DNA of 64,000 bases from Helicobacter monodelphidis (GCF_003288845.1 NZ_NHYN01000001.1:1-64000), one strand, 5' to 3'; shown: positions 51,460-62,740, counted from the stretch's first letter. The notes: generated by a model from the letters alone, not told the origin. Program-made: numbers and translations.

Positions 51460-53562
51460 ATGCAGTTTTTTAGTAATTTTAAGATTGGTACAAAACTTGT
51501 TTTTGTCGTTTTTTTAGTTGTTCTTTTGGGCGTGGTTGCTCTTAGCTTGACTGTGTCTATGCAGGTAAGTAAAACAATTTTAAAGGATACAGAAGATATT
51601 TTGCATTCAAATGCCTCTCGTTATGCCAACTATATGGAAGGCAACTTGAATGAGATGATTTCTGTGGTAACGATGGCAAGCGAAATTGTTTCTCACAGGT
51701 TGCAGGGTGGCTATACGGCATCTGTTGCTGATTTGGAGAGTGTTACAAAAAATATGCTTGCAAATAGTTTATGGTCACACTATGGTTATCTCTACTTGAC
51801 TAATGCTCCGTCTGAATATATTGATGCACATTCTGATTATAGGACAGGAAGTGGAAAGTTTGTTATGTTACTAGAAGACCATACTTTTAGTGGAGTAGAA
51901 GGAGTAAAAAGATTGCAGGGTAATGATGAAGTGATACGTTTTCCTGCTGTTGCTAGGGTGCTTCAAACACTTAAGCCTGTATTTGGCGACCCTGTTAAAA
52001 TTAAAATCAATAATAATGAGTTTTTTGGCGTTAATATTGCTTTTCCTATCTTTGATGCTTCAAAGAATCTTGTTGGGGTGATTGGTACAGTTATTGATTT
52101 GAAAGAGGCATCCGATTTTCTCCTTGATTCGCGTTTTGATATTTATGAAGGCAATGTACGATTCATTGCAACAGGTTCAAATACAATTGCAGTGCATAAT
52201 GATTTAAAGATTCTTGGGAAGAACTTGATTGATGTTAATAATCACCCAACGACAAATAGCCTTGCAAATGCAATTCGTGATAAAGAAGATGGTGTGTTTG
52301 AATATACAACTTTTTCAAATGACCTTCAAAGTTTAGCTGCTACAAAGTCTTTTGATATTGGCTATGGGCGCTTTAATATGCACTGGACAATGATTGTTAC
52401 TGCACCTAAAGATGTGATTTATAGCCCACTCTCTCATTTACAAATGATTATTTTGATGAGTTCTATTATCTTTATTTTAGCTGTTGTGGCTGTTGTATAT
52501 TTCTGTGTGAAAAAAATTATTGCTGACCGCATTAAGATTCTTTCAGCTACCCTCAATAAATTTTTTGCATACATTAACCATGAGGGAGAAGAACTACATA
52601 CGATTCGTATCTATGCTAATGATGAATTGGGAGCTATGGGAAATGGATTGAATAAGAATATTGAAAGGACAAAAAAATCTTTAGAGCAAGATGAAGAAGC
52701 TGTGCGACAATCTGTTGAGACTGCACAAGCCATTGAACAGGGAGATTTAACAGCTAGAATTGTAAGAATACCTTCAAATCCACAATTAATAGAATTAAAA
52801 AATGTTTTAAATAAAATGCTTGATGTGCTTGAAGAAAAGATTGGAAGCAATACAAATGAAATTACACGTGTATTTGATTCTTATGTGAATTTAGATTTTA
52901 CAACAGAGGTACAAGATGCAAAAGGACGCGTTGAGGTTGTTACTAATATACTTGGTAAAGAAATTAAAAAGATGCTTGTTACCTCTTCAGAGTTTGCTAA
53001 GGATTTAAATATTCAAAGCGAGAATCTGAAAAAGTCAATGGAACGCTTGGTTGAGGGTAGTCAGAGTCAGGCAAGTTCTTTAGAACAATCTGCTGCTGCT
53101 GTGGAAGAAATTAGTGCATCTATGCAAAATGTATCTGATAAAACTCTTGAAGTGACTAAACAAGCAGAGGATATTAGGAATGTTGTGGGTGTTATCCGTG
53201 ATATTGCAGACCAAACGAATTTGCTTGCCTTAAATGCAGCGATTGAAGCTGCAAGGGCGGGGGAACACGGTAGAGGTTTTGCGGTTGTAGCTGATGAAGT
53301 GCGGAATTTGGCTGAAAAAACAGGTAAATCTTTGAGTGAAATTGAGGCAAATATTAATGTGTTGGTACAAGGCATTAATGAAATGGTTAGTGCGATTAAA
53401 GAGCAGACTCAAGGTATTTCCCAAATCAATGAATCTGTTGCACAACTTGAAAACATTACGCAAGAAAGTGTGGTAATTGCAAATTCAACTAATGATATTA
53501 CACAACAAGTCAATACAATTGCAGAGAAAATTTTAGATGATGTACAGAATAAGAAATTTTAG
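51460..53562 (+). CDS. methyl-accepting chemotaxis protein
   Basis: The ATG at 51460 follows GGAGAG; the product has 700 residues. A membrane helix (residues 12-35) precedes a periplasmic dCache-like sensor (about 35-325, [13 protein letters not shown] near 110), a second helix, a HAMP-like linker and a cytoplasmic signalling domain. The hairpin tip reads [20 protein letters not shown] (near residue 585). There is no C-terminal CheR/CheB-binding pentapeptide. It senses an unknown small ligand; dCache domains often bind amino acids or organic acids. Confidence 0.93.
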   Translation: MQFFSNFKIGTKLVFVVFLVVLLGVVALSLTVSMQVSKTILKDTEDILHSNASRYANYMEGNLNEMISVVTMASEIVSHRLQGGYTASVADLESVTKNMLANSLWSHYGYLYLTNAPSEYIDAHSDYRTGSGKFVMLLEDHTFSGVEGVKRLQGNDEVIRFPAVARVLQTLKPVFGDPVKIKINNNEFFGVNIAFPIFDASKNLVGVIGTVIDLKEASDFLLDSRFDIYEGNVRFIATGSNTIAVHNDLKILGKNLIDVNNHPTTNSLANAIRDKEDGVFEYTTFSNDLQSLAATKSFDIGYGRFNMHWTMIVTAPKDVIYSPLSHLQMIILMSSIIFILAVVAVVYFCVKKIIADRIKILSATLNKFFAYINHEGEELHTIRIYANDELGAMGNGLNKNIERTKKSLEQDEEAVRQSVETAQAIEQGDLTARIVRIPSNPQLIELKNVLNKMLDVLEEKIGSNTNEITRVFDSYVNLDFTTEVQDAKGRVEVVTNILGKEIKKMLVTSSEFAKDLNIQSENLKKSMERLVEGSQSQASSLEQSAAAVEEISASMQNVSDKTLEVTKQAEDIRNVVGVIRDIADQTNLLALNAAIEAARAGEHGRGFAVVADEVRNLAEKTGKSLSEIEANINVLVQGINEMVSAIKEQTQGISQINESVAQLENITQESVVIANSTNDITQQVNTIAEKILDDVQNKKF

Positions 53563-53785
53563 AAAGTGAATTAGTCTTGTCCTCAAGTAAGCATATTTTC
53601 ACTTTAGAGAGGCTTTGAGGCTTGTAATTTCTCTGTGCTTGTCAATAAATCTGAATTTTTGGGAGTCTCTAGTCGTTATTTGAAGTTATCCGAAAAGATT
53701 TCTTTATAATGCTACGATATTTATTGTTGCATAAACATATTATCATTGATAAAGCTAAGAGTCATATCTAGAGGCTAAAGTAATG

Positions 53786-53791
53786 TATAAT
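53786..53791 (+). promoter_or_regulatory. -10 hexamer for the succinate-semialdehyde-type dehydrogenase gene
   Basis: TATAAT in TAATGTATAATGGG stands 32 nt before the ATG at 53823. The upstream region 53563-53780 holds no gene. Confidence 0.55.
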
Positions 53792-53822
53792 GGGTCGTCA
53801 ATTAATTAAAAAGGAGTGTGAG

Positions 53823-55250
53823 ATGGATTATTCATACATTCAGCATAATAGTATCTCTTTGGAAAGAAAAGAGGGATTCTTTGCGGTTGAGAATCCGGCA
53901 ACAAATGAGATTTTAGCCTATGTTAAAAATATTTCGCAAGAAGAATTGAAAGATGTGATTGTTGAATCTGCAAAAGCTCAAAAACAATGGGCGGCTTTAT
54001 TGGCACTGCAGAGGGCTGATATTTTGTGGAATTGGTATGATTTAATGCTAAAGCACCAACGGAATTTAGCTGAAATTTTAACAGAAGAGATGGGTAAACC
54101 TTTAGCGGAATCAATGGGGGAAATTTTATATGCCGCAAGTTTTGTGCGGTGGTTTGCTGAAGAATGTCGACGTATTAATGGGGATATTTTACAGAGTGTG
54201 TGCAATCAACAAAAATTACTTGTGCTTAAGCAACCGGTTGGCGTTTGTGCAGCTATTACACCTTGGAATTTTCCTGTTGCAATGATAGCAAGAAAAGTTG
54301 CTCCAGCTCTTGCGGCAGGTTGTTCTATGATTGTTAAGCCAGCAACCCAAACACCATTGAGTGCTTATGCAATGATGAAACTTGCGGATGAAGCAGGAGT
54401 TTCAAAATCTGTATTGCAGGTTGTGAATGGACAATCTTCAATGATTTCTGAAGTATTGTGTGAAAGCGATATTGTGCGTAAAATTTCTTTTACTGGTTCT
54501 ACAGAGGTTGGAAGAAAATTAATGGCACAAGGGGCAAAGACGATTAAAAAATTGTCTTTAGAGCTAGGAGGAAATGCACCTTTTATTATTTTTGATGATG
54601 CAGATATTCAAGAGGCGGTTAAGGGAGTGATTGTTTCTAAGTTCCGCAATAGTGGCCAAACCTGTGTTTGTGCTAACCGTATTTATGTCCAAACGGGTAT
54701 ATACGATGAATTTGTGCAAGCTTTAAGTATTGAGGTGCAGAAGTTAGAATTAGGTAATGGCTTACATGAAGGTGTTACGCAAGGTCCTTTGATTGACAAA
54801 AAGGCATTAGCAAAAGTGCAGGAGCATATTGCAGATGCGTTGAGTAAGGGGGCAAGAATGGTGCTTGGTGGAAAAGTGGCAAGTTTGGGTGGAAATTTTT
54901 TTGAACCCACAATTATGACAAATGTGAATGCAAGTATGATAGTAAGTCGGGAGGAAACTTTTGGTCCTCTTGCGCCCTTATTTTCTTTTGATAGCGAAGA
55001 TGAAGTCATTGAATATGCGAATTGCACAGAATTTGGTTTAGCGGCGTATCTTTACACAAAGGATTTATCAAGAATCTATAGGGTTTCAGAGGCACTTGAG
55101 TATGGAATGGTAGGAATTAACAGTGGATTAATTTCCACAGAAGTTGCACCATTTGGAGGAGTAAAGCAAAGTGGATTGGGGCGAGAAGGTTCTACATATG
55201 GCATACAGGATTATTTAGAGTTAAAATATCTTTGCTTGAATCTTTCTTAG
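53823..55250 (+). CDS. gabD: succinate-semialdehyde-type dehydrogenase
   Basis: AAAAAGGAGTGTGAG sets the start at 53823 (475 residues). ALDH motifs: ITPWNFPVAMIARKVAPAL, FTGSTEVGRKLM (223-234), LELGGNAPF near 246, and the nucleophile Cys281 in NSGQTCVCANR. The C-terminus GGVKQSGLGREGSTYGIQDY is that of GabD-type enzymes. It may oxidise succinate semialdehyde or another small aldehyde. It is distinct from the aldehyde dehydrogenase at 11356. A GABA aminotransferase gene is not seen nearby. Confidence 0.85.
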   Translation: MDYSYIQHNSISLERKEGFFAVENPATNEILAYVKNISQEELKDVIVESAKAQKQWAALLALQRADILWNWYDLMLKHQRNLAEILTEEMGKPLAESMGEILYAASFVRWFAEECRRINGDILQSVCNQQKLLVLKQPVGVCAAITPWNFPVAMIARKVAPALAAGCSMIVKPATQTPLSAYAMMKLADEAGVSKSVLQVVNGQSSMISEVLCESDIVRKISFTGSTEVGRKLMAQGAKTIKKLSLELGGNAPFIIFDDADIQEAVKGVIVSKFRNSGQTCVCANRIYVQTGIYDEFVQALSIEVQKLELGNGLHEGVTQGPLIDKKALAKVQEHIADALSKGARMVLGGKVASLGGNFFEPTIMTNVNASMIVSREETFGPLAPLFSFDSEDEVIEYANCTEFGLAAYLYTKDLSRIYRVSEALEYGMVGINSGLISTEVAPFGGVKQSGLGREGSTYGIQDYLELKYLCLNLS

Positions 55251-55260
55251 TTGAGGAGTT

Positions 55261-56454
55261 CTACTTTTTAATAAATGAGAGAAGTGCCATTACAAATAAG
55301 ATGAAAGCGACAACTAAAAAAAGATTGATAGTACCGTAATTACGTACAAAAGGTTGTGAAAGAATGGGTGAAATAAATTGTCCAAAAAAGATGAGAGAGC
55401 TCAATATTCCCATGGCTTTCGCACGATTTTTTTGTGGTGTATCTGAAAGTAAAACAGAAGAATTGTTGACCATAATAGGACCTCCGCCAAGCCCAGTGAG
55501 CAACAAAGCAAAGGCAATAATATAAATATTACAAAAAATATACATTAGTAAAAACCCAACTCCCATTAGTAAAAATCCATAAACATAAATCATTTTAGCA
55601 CTTAAGATTTTACGGATTTTTATATATGCAAGAGAACTTAAGCCATAACTAAAAGATGAAGCAGACATAGAGATTCCTATTAAATCTGGACTTTCATGGA
55701 GGTGGTTTGTAATAAAAGATGGTACTTGTGTGGGTGAAACATAATAAGAGGCCATAATTATAAAACCAACAAAATAAATAAAAAGATATGGTCTAACGGT
55801 AAAAGTTTGATTCGTTTCTTGTGCTGTTGTGTATTTTTTAGTTTTAGGTTCAAAGAGATAAAATGTTGCTAAAATGGCAATGAGTATACCAAACCCATAA
55901 ACAAAGAATGGGTATCGCCAATCGTAATGTGCTAAAAATCCACCCAAAACCATAAAAGTTGCACTGCCACACGCGGCTGCAAAGCCTTGTAACCCTAATG
56001 CCCTTTGTCTATCCTCGCCACTATAGTAGTCTGCAACCAGTGCAGATGCAGAAGTCATTACAAAAGCAGTTGCAATTCCAAAAATTGCTCTAGAAAATAA
56101 AATCCAATAAATATTATCCCATAAAATAGCAATAGAACCTCCAATACTCCACGCAAACATTGAAGGAATGAGAAATTTAATTCTTCCGAATCGGTCAAGC
56201 AGATAGCCACTGATGGGAGAAAAAATCATAACAAAGAGGGCTGGTAGAGTGAGCGTTAGTCTTGCGAGGATATCAATATGTGCAACATCGTGAAAGTGTG
56301 CTTCTAACTGCGGAATAGTCGGAGCAATAACAATACTTCCTAAAACCGTCATTGAGGTACTGAGAAAAAGTGCTAATTGAAAAAATGGCCTGTGCGTAAG
56401 CGTGTAGAGCTTTTTTTCAAGACGATTTTTTTGTTCTAGTTCTTCTTGCTTCAT
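55261..56454 (-). CDS. MFS transporter
   Basis: The frame is open to 56496, where it overlaps the preceding gene; ATG 56454 gives 397 residues and follows that gene by 26 nt, which I prefer although neither has a clear ribosome site. Twelve hydrophobic segments and the MFS loop GYLLDRFGRIKF after helix 2 identify a major facilitator, probably a drug or metabolite exporter of the DHA1 kind. Substrate unknown. It follows two beta-barrel genes, which may serve as outer-membrane partners. Confidence 0.85.
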   Translation of the reverse strand: MKQEELEQKNRLEKKLYTLTHRPFFQLALFLSTSMTVLGSIVIAPTIPQLEAHFHDVAHIDILARLTLTLPALFVMIFSPISGYLLDRFGRIKFLIPSMFAWSIGGSIAILWDNIYWILFSRAIFGIATAFVMTSASALVADYYSGEDRQRALGLQGFAAACGSATFMVLGGFLAHYDWRYPFFVYGFGILIAILATFYLFEPKTKKYTTAQETNQTFTVRPYLFIYFVGFIIMASYYVSPTQVPSFITNHLHESPDLIGISMSASSFSYGLSSLAYIKIRKILSAKMIYVYGFLLMGVGFLLMYIFCNIYIIAFALLLTGLGGGPIMVNNSSVLLSDTPQKNRAKAMGILSSLIFFGQFISPILSQPFVRNYGTINLFLVVAFILFVMALLSFIKK

Positions 56455-56479
56455 ACTCAAAGATTTCTCAAATGTTAAG

Positions 56480-57289
56480 CTAGAATTCCCACCCATATTG
56501 CAAACTGATTGTTTGAGTATGATTTTTTGGTTCGTAGAAAGTTTGTGTTATCGCAGAGTTTGCATATGTAACATTTTCCAAGAGTTCTGAGTCATCAATA
56601 TTCCAATGTCTTGCAACGAGTCGTACAAAGCTTTTTTGGTTTCTCGAGTGTTTGTAAGACAAACCTAATGCAAGTTTTGCTCCATAACCATTTTTTTGAT
56701 CAACCTTTAAATCTTTACTCCAGTATGCACGTGTAAGCAGTGTACGATTTTTTCCTAAGATTAAAAATTTAAAATCTGCTAAGTATGTTAAATTCCATCT
56801 TGATGTTAGCCCAAATTCTCCATCAATCCCAACTGGAATGTAAAAATACTCTTGAGAACGAGGAACATCGTATTTATCATCGCGAAAATACCAATAGCCC
56901 ACACCAGCATTTAAGAAAAGTGTGTGATTTCTTGCATTAAAAATTTTAAGTAGGTTGATTCCTTCTTTAATTTCTGCATCAAAAAAGCTATCAAAAGTAC
57001 TGTAAGTATGTGGCTTGTAAGCACCCGTTTGCATATTGACAATGCGTCCAGTGTATGTTCCCATACCAATGTTTCCACTTCCTTGAATCGAAGTTTTAAG
57101 CAAATTACTTGAGTTAACATAGCCTAATTCAGCATCAATGGATAGCGTTGTATCATAAATACGCATAAGACCTGGTTCTGTATAGCGATATTGTCCAATT
57201 CCTGCACTCACAGAGCGATAAAAACCTTTCTTGACATCAGCAAATAAACCTACACTTAAACAAACAATGACTAGTAATATTTTTTGCAT
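56480..57289 (-). CDS. predicted outer-membrane beta-barrel protein (tandem copy 2)
   Basis: The 269-residue protein has a signal peptide (MQKILLVIVCLSVGLFAD), many amphipathic strands (LFLNAGVGYWYFRDDKYD, GAKLALGLSYKHSRN) and ends in Phe (LQYGWEF), as barrel proteins do for BAM recognition. It lies 12 nt after its neighbour and shares the layout 'GIGxxxY...GYV...LGxxYxF'. The two are probably paralogues, but they have diverged strongly. Confidence 0.8.
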   Translation of the reverse strand: MQKILLVIVCLSVGLFADVKKGFYRSVSAGIGQYRYTEPGLMRIYDTTLSIDAELGYVNSSNLLKTSIQGSGNIGMGTYTGRIVNMQTGAYKPHTYSTFDSFFDAEIKEGINLLKIFNARNHTLFLNAGVGYWYFRDDKYDVPRSQEYFYIPVGIDGEFGLTSRWNLTYLADFKFLILGKNRTLLTRAYWSKDLKVDQKNGYGAKLALGLSYKHSRNQKSFVRLVARHWNIDDSELLENVTYANSAITQTFYEPKNHTQTISLQYGWEF

Positions 57290-57301
57290 ACTATTGCCTC
57301 C

Positions 57302-58117
57302 TTAAAATGAGAATCCAGCTTGCATTCCCACGCGCAAACTTTCATGATGGGGATAATAAAAATTAACATAGCGGTAAGTTATTACTGAAAGAGCATTGTA
57401 TGTTGGAGATTCTCCCATTATCCAATATTCTGCACCGCCTTTAAGAAAAAAGCTTGTTGTATTTTCAAAATAGTATGAAATGCCTAATTCCGCCTTAATT
57501 CTATGACCATCTTTAAATGTTATCTCTGCTCCATCAACAAAGCTGACAAGACGATGGATTTCGCCTGAAATATCCATTTTTGCTATCGGCATATAAGCGT
57601 ATCCAAGTAGATAGTTTATGCCTACACTGCGACTCACGCGGACTTCCCCATCGATTTCTATAGGAATGTAGACTTTAAGCATGTCTGTTTCCATCGGTGT
57701 GTATCCGCCCTTCTCTTTATTAGCTCCCAAGCCTAGATTAATATAAAGCCAAGTTTCCTTGCTAAAATATGATCTTCCAAAAAGATTCACGCTCCCAAGT
57801 ACCTCTCCTGTAATGCGTGTGTTAGATAATCCTTTTTGTTCTTCTTGCGTAACTTTTTCAGAAAAGATGGGCAATGAATCCCCCGTATGGCTTCCAGAAC
57901 CGCCATCATATGCAAGAATTCCACCCAATCGATAGAATCTATCCCACACATAACCCACCTTACCTGTGACGGATGTTAATGTATTTTTGTCGCGCCCATC
58001 TGAATCCTGATTTTTGCTCGAATATTTGTTTGCACCTATGCCTACAGAGGCATAAAACCCTTCATTGTCCGCATTTAAGCCTATCATCAATAAAAGCAAC
58101 ACTATAACCTTTTTCAT
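57302..58117 (-). CDS. predicted outer-membrane beta-barrel protein (tandem copy 1)
   Basis: The 271-residue protein has a signal peptide (MKKVIVLLLLMIGLNAD), strands such as EGFYASVGIGANKYSS, YINLGLGANKEKGGY and IKAELGISYYFENTTS, and ends in Phe (GMQAGFSF). Aromatic girdles and Gly-rich strands support an outer-membrane barrel of about 12 strands. Function unknown. Confidence 0.8.
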   Translation of the reverse strand: MKKVIVLLLLMIGLNADNEGFYASVGIGANKYSSKNQDSDGRDKNTLTSVTGKVGYVWDRFYRLGGILAYDGGSGSHTGDSLPIFSEKVTQEEQKGLSNTRITGEVLGSVNLFGRSYFSKETWLYINLGLGANKEKGGYTPMETDMLKVYIPIEIDGEVRVSRSVGINYLLGYAYMPIAKMDISGEIHRLVSFVDGAEITFKDGHRIKAELGISYYFENTTSFFLKGGAEYWIMGESPTYNALSVITYRYVNFYYPHHESLRVGMQAGFSF

Positions 58118-58249
58118 TTAGTTATCCTTCCAATTTTTTATGAAGTATTGCAATTAATGTTCCATTTTTGTTATGCAGTCATCATACTTGCATATTTGGA
58201 TTTTTCTTAGATTGCGAATAGGGCTTATGTCAATTAAGGAAATACATAA

Positions 58250-58771
58250 TCAATGCTTGTAAGCTTTTATTGCCAAATCTAAAAGCTCCTGTGCTTTATC
58301 AATGCCCTGAAATTCCTTCACGCGTACCCACTTATTAGGCTCTAATATCTTATAAGTTTCAAAAAAATTCTTGATTTTGTTAAGAAAACTTTTCGGAAAA
58401 TCCTCATAACTATTAATATTATCAAAGTGTGGGTCAATTTTGCTAATAGGGACGGCTAAAAGTTTCTCGTCATTTCCGCTCTCATCTTCCATTATCAAAA
58501 CCCCAATGAGTCGGCACTTGATGACACTACCAGCTTGAAGCGGAATAGAATTTAATACAAGAATATCAATGGGATCGCCATCATCAGCTAAAGTTTGTGG
58601 AATGAAGCCATAATTGGCGGGATAAAACATTGCACTATAAAGCATTCTATCCACAACAATAGCACCACTTTCTTTATCTACCTCGTATTTCACGCTTGAA
58701 CCATAAGGAATCTCGATAACTGCATTCACTTTATTAGGGTTATCTCCAACAGGAATTTTATCAATTTGCAT
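58250..58771 (-). CDS. ppa: inorganic pyrophosphatase
   Basis: The 173-residue family I enzyme has the signature DDGDPIDILVL (Asp metal ligands, near residue 65), EIPYGSSVKYEVDKESGAI, and NYGFIPQTLADDGDP. It hydrolyses pyrophosphate in the cytoplasm. It follows adk by 9 nt, as in other helicobacters. Confidence 0.97.
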   Translation of the reverse strand: MQIDKIPVGDNPNKVNAVIEIPYGSSVKYEVDKESGAIVVDRMLYSAMFYPANYGFIPQTLADDGDPIDILVLNSIPLQAGSVIKCRLIGVLIMEDESGNDEKLLAVPISKIDPHFDNINSYEDFPKSFLNKIKNFFETYKILEPNKWVRVKEFQGIDKAQELLDLAIKAYKH

Positions 58772-58780
58772 TCTTATCTC

Positions 58781-59356
58781 CTAGATTTTACTTTTAATAA
58801 AAGCTTCCATTTCGTCCACAATCTCTTCGATTGTCCGCTCTCCATTGATCTTTGTCAATAGCTCTTGACCACCGTAAAAGCCTTCAATTTCTTTTAGGGG
58901 TTCTTGAAAAACACGCATACGATTATTGAATACTTCTACATTATCATCTGCCCCCCTTGCACGTCCAAGAACTCTATCTTTAGCAACTCCTTCGCTTACT
59001 TCAACCTCAATTACACTCACAAGCTGAATTTCAGTTTCTTCTTTAAGAATATCATCTAAGGCTTCCATTTGTTCAATGCTACGCGGATACCCGTCTAGCA
59101 CAATCACATTTTTGGCTTCATTCTTAATTGCTCGAATGATTGTATTTACAACAATTTCTAAAGGCACTAAATTTCCTTTAGAAGTGAAGCTTTCAATCAA
59201 CTTACCTTGTTCGCTACCACTTGCCACCTCAGCACGTAATAAGTCACCGGTAGAGTAATGGGCTATATTTTGAGGATTTCTCTCTGCGATAAGCTGTGCA
59301 TCTGTCGTTTTGCCACTTCCAGGTGCTCCAATGATTAAAAATAATTTCTTTACCAT
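58781..59356 (-). CDS. adk: adenylate kinase
   Basis: The 191-residue short-form kinase has P-loop GAPGSGKTT (8-16), [10 protein letters not shown] and [10 protein letters not shown]. There is no zinc-finger LID; the compact LID is [11 protein letters not shown]. It balances ATP, ADP and AMP. Confidence 0.97.
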   Translation of the reverse strand: MVKKLFLIIGAPGSGKTTDAQLIAERNPQNIAHYSTGDLLRAEVASGSEQGKLIESFTSKGNLVPLEIVVNTIIRAIKNEAKNVIVLDGYPRSIEQMEALDDILKEETEIQLVSVIEVEVSEGVAKDRVLGRARGADDNVEVFNNRMRVFQEPLKEIEGFYGGQELLTKINGERTIEEIVDEMEAFIKSKI

Positions 59357-59370
59357 TTTTTGTGTTCCTT

Positions 59371-61122
59371 TTAATTAAGATTTTTTTCATTTACACGCAA
59401 ATGCAACTCTTTCAGTAATGTATTTTCCACTTTACTAGGTGCATCCGTAAGAGGACATATCCCCTTTTGTGTTTTTGGAAAGGCGATGACATCACGAATA
59501 CTTTTTGATTGTGTAAGTAACATAACAAGCCTATCAAAACCAATTGCAAAACCTCCATGCGGTGGTGCACCATATTGCAATGCTTCAAGCAAGAATCCAA
59601 AACGTTCCTGTGCTTGTTCTTGTGAGATTCCAAGAATTTTAAATACTTTAGATTGAATCTCATCTTTGTGAATACGAATACTTCCTCCACCTAGCTCTAC
59701 TCCATTTAACACAACATCATAAGCAATAGAGCAAATGTCTTCAAGATTCTCAGCATCAATATTTTTTGGCATAGTGAAAGGGTGATGAGAGGCACTTAAA
59801 GAGCCATCATCAGCGTATTCAAACATAGGAAAATCTACAACCCATAAAAAGCAGAGATCTTGAGGGTTGAATAATCGCATATCTTCCGCAATCTTTAAAC
59901 GTAAACGACCCATATAATCCCAAACAACTTTTTTGTCTCCAGCACCAAAGAATATTAAGTCACCATCCTTTGGGGATAAGACAGATTCAAGTTGCTTGTA
60001 AGATTGTTCGGTAAGAAATTTACGCAAAGGGCCTTTAACCTCACCCTCCTTATATTGTAAGTAGGCAAGTCCCTTTGCACCAAATTTGCACACAAAATTT
60101 TCTAATTCACTCAGTGTTTTACGTGTATAAAAAGAATCCCCACCTTCCACTTTTAATGCCTTAATGCGACTTTTTGTGTCTTTAGCTATGGAGGAGAACA
60201 CTTCATTGCTAGAATCTAAAAAACATTCTTTCACTTCGTACAGAGGCATTGCAAATCGTAAATCAGGCTTGTCAGAACCATATTTTTCCATTGCTTCTTG
60301 GTATGATATTTGTGGAAAATGCACGGGTATTTGGTGTCCACATGCAATAAAGATTTCTCCTAAAAGTTTCTCACAAACTTTTATAACATCTTCTTGTGTG
60401 CAAAAACTCATCTCCACATCAATTTGTGTGAATTCAGGTTGTCTATCTGCACGCAAATCTTCATCTCGAAAGCATTTCGCGATTTGAAAGTAGCGATCAA
60501 AACCAGACATCATCAAAAGTTGCTTAAAGAGTTGGGGGGATTGGGGAAGTGCATAGAATTCCCCCGAATGTATGCGACTTGGTACAAGATAATCCCTTGC
60601 CCCTTCGGGGGTTTGTTTAGTGAGAATAGGTGTTTCAACTTCTAAGAATCCCATCTTATCTAAAGCATTTCTTGTTGCAATAGCCACTTTACTGCGTAAA
60701 GCAAAAGTTTCATAAGCTTTTTTATTTCTTAAATCTAAATAACGATATTTAAGACGCAATTCCTCACTTACACTGTCATCACCCACAGCAATTGGCGGTG
60801 TCAAGCTACGATTCTCAATAGTTAATTCTTCTAATAATACTTCAATTTTACCTGTCTTGAGTTTTGGGTTTTCAAGCCCTTCCCCCCTTAACCTCACGCG
60901 TCCCTTAGCGATAAGCACGAATTCATCTCGGACATTCTTTGCAATTTCTGCATTGTTTCCCTTCTCGTTTGGGTCTGCTACAAGCTGAATGATACCACTT
61001 TTATCGCGTAAATCAATAAAAACAACTCCACCATGGTCGCGGTAGCTGTTTACCCATCCACACAACATAACCTCTAAACCAATATCAGAAACTCCTAATT
61101 CCGCACATAAATGTGTCCTCAA
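59371..61122 (-). CDS. aspS: aspartyl-tRNA synthetase
   Basis: This 583-residue class II synthetase has the N-terminal OB fold ([20 protein letters not shown]), motif 2 with [18 protein letters not shown] and motif 3 [13 protein letters not shown]. Helicobacters generally use a non-discriminating enzyme that also charges tRNA-Asn for GatCAB; that is family knowledge. It leads the aspS-adk-ppa operon. Confidence 0.97.
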   Translation of the reverse strand: MRTHLCAELGVSDIGLEVMLCGWVNSYRDHGGVVFIDLRDKSGIIQLVADPNEKGNNAEIAKNVRDEFVLIAKGRVRLRGEGLENPKLKTGKIEVLLEELTIENRSLTPPIAVGDDSVSEELRLKYRYLDLRNKKAYETFALRSKVAIATRNALDKMGFLEVETPILTKQTPEGARDYLVPSRIHSGEFYALPQSPQLFKQLLMMSGFDRYFQIAKCFRDEDLRADRQPEFTQIDVEMSFCTQEDVIKVCEKLLGEIFIACGHQIPVHFPQISYQEAMEKYGSDKPDLRFAMPLYEVKECFLDSSNEVFSSIAKDTKSRIKALKVEGGDSFYTRKTLSELENFVCKFGAKGLAYLQYKEGEVKGPLRKFLTEQSYKQLESVLSPKDGDLIFFGAGDKKVVWDYMGRLRLKIAEDMRLFNPQDLCFLWVVDFPMFEYADDGSLSASHHPFTMPKNIDAENLEDICSIAYDVVLNGVELGGGSIRIHKDEIQSKVFKILGISQEQAQERFGFLLEALQYGAPPHGGFAIGFDRLVMLLTQSKSIRDVIAFPKTQKGICPLTDAPSKVENTLLKELHLRVNEKNLN

Positions 61123-61179
61123 TTTATCTCCTTAATTGTTACATTATCGGTCATTTTATCATAAAAATAATTTAAGAAC

Positions 61180-61207
61180 AATACCCCCCACAAAAATGGA
61201 GGGCATT
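61180..61207 (-). terminator. terminator of porin gene 1
   Basis: On the minus strand AATGCCCTCC pairs with GGGGGGTATT (10 bp, two G-U pairs) beginning 23 nt after the stop, followed by a T-rich stretch. Confidence 0.75.
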
Positions 61208-61229
61208 ATTCTATAATATTGCAAGAATC

Positions 61230-62570
61230 TTAGAATTTGTAGAGAGTCTCAAAGCGGAAGCGATTGCGTTTTTCTGTTCCTTTAATAGGAGTTGCAACTC
61301 CAGTTGTTGCATCAAGCCTTGTTGTATCAATGTCTGTTGAGAGCATAGAATAGTATGTTTGGAATGAAAGCTTTTTATCGAAAGCATAGTTAATCAAAGG
61401 AACAATTTCTGTAAAATCTCTTTTACTTGAAGTTACGCCATTGAGGCTATACTCTGAAGAGCCTTGAACATAAGTTAAATGAATACCTAAACCTGTTTCT
61501 GCAATATTCTTTGCTCCGACACTTGCATAGAGAACGCCAAGTTTATCTTCACCGCCTTCCATGATAGGTGTGCTGTTGACTCCAGTTAATCGGCGACCGA
61601 TACCAATACTGGATGCTGTTCCAGCATTTTGCCACCAGGTTTGTCCCATTGTCACAGAGTTGATCATCTTTCCTTGATCATCCACCAAAGCAGAGTATCC
61701 GGGTGCAGTGTTCATCAAGTAACCAACATCTAAACCGATAGGGCTTGTTGCACCAAGGTAGAAATCACCACCAACATTTAACTTGAGAAGATCATTATCT
61801 TTCTCTTGTCCTGCAAAGAGGCTACCTAAAGTTGATCTTGCATAAGTTGCAGATGCTCTAGCTCCAGCCACACCAAACTTTTGATCATAAGCTACTTCAC
61901 CATAAAGAACCATATCCGCAACATCTTTAATATTGAAGTACCATAATTGTGCAGTTAACATATCCGGAATATTATAAATTGCAGCTAGAACATAAATGGA
62001 TTTTGTAACAGACTGATCGCTACTGTAGCCCGTAATATTACTAAGAGACCAAGTATCGTATGCACCAAGTGCAACAGTTAACCCTGCTACATCTTGATTT
62101 AAAGCAAGGATACCTGTCCCTCTGTCAAAATCTCCGGCATCTGTGACAGGGGTATTAAGAATTTGTTTTCCTAGCATAATTGTTGTTTTTGTATATTGAT
62201 GTGGAGCAACTGTCGCATAGAATGTACTAACCCCAAAATCTCCGTCTTCACCTGCACCCAAACCTGTACCATAAACACCGGTATTTGTTGTTGCACCTTC
62301 ATTAATATAGAGCGCTCCTAAATTAAATGATACGCTGTTGATGGGTGCAGTTTGAATCTCTGCAAATGCACGATATTGATGGGTTGTGTTGTTTGTGTGA
62401 GTACCATTAACCCCTAGATGATCACTGTAATCATCGCTATTCGCTCTATAACGTAAATAGCCGTTTACAGTTGTTCCTTTAATCGCCTCTTCAATGGTTT
62501 GGGCACTGCTTACGCCACTAAACAACCCAAGCATTGTAACAGCCGCTAGCGATACTTTAATCATTCTCAT
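61230..62570 (-). CDS. OprD/MOMP-type outer-membrane porin 1
   Basis: The 446-residue precursor begins with a signal peptide (ending GVSSAQ) and has AAGGAG before the ATG at 62570. An N-terminal motif TTVNGYLRYRANSDDY starts the barrel, and the protein ends in ETLYKF, a typical C-terminal strand with Phe. Repeated strand pairs fit a 16-18-strand porin. This is the type of major porin found in enterohepatic helicobacters and related to Campylobacter MOMP. A neighbouring paralogue follows upstream. Confidence 0.9.
   Translation of the reverse strand: MRMIKVSLAAVTMLGLFSGVSSAQTIEEAIKGTTVNGYLRYRANSDDYSDHLGVNGTHTNNTTHQYRAFAEIQTAPINSVSFNLGALYINEGATTNTGVYGTGLGAGEDGDFGVSTFYATVAPHQYTKTTIMLGKQILNTPVTDAGDFDRGTGILALNQDVAGLTVALGAYDTWSLSNITGYSSDQSVTKSIYVLAAIYNIPDMLTAQLWYFNIKDVADMVLYGEVAYDQKFGVAGARASATYARSTLGSLFAGQEKDNDLLKLNVGGDFYLGATSPIGLDVGYLMNTAPGYSALVDDQGKMINSVTMGQTWWQNAGTASSIGIGRRLTGVNSTPIMEGGEDKLGVLYASVGAKNIAETGLGIHLTYVQGSSEYSLNGVTSSKRDFTEIVPLINYAFDKKLSFQTYYSMLSTDIDTTRLDATTGVATPIKGTEKRNRFRFETLYKF
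62215..62275. repeat. 61-bp block identical to 63657-63717
   Basis: Every base of 62215-62275 matches 63657-63717. The block encodes LYGTGLGAGEDGDFGVSTFYA minus its first residue, in both porins. Flanking sequence is divergent, so a local gene conversion or a strongly constrained segment is likely. Confidence 0.9.
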
Positions 62571-62699
62571 TGTAAACTCCTTAAAAATAAATGGTCGAAG
62601 ACTTGCTTCAGGGAGTATTATACTTTAGTTATTGATAGAATGCAATAAAAATCATAGATTTTGGGTAAATTATTTTAGAAAATTGTGTAAAATTTGCAG

Positions 62700-62733
62700 T
62701 TCCCCCATAAGTTAGGGTGTTCTTGTGGGGGAA
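62700..62733 (-). terminator. terminator of porin gene 2
   Basis: TTCCCCCA (minus-strand sense) pairs with TGGGGGAA across an 18-nt loop, starting 7 nt after the stop of the second porin. Confidence 0.65.
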
Positions 62734-62740
62734 ATTATGT

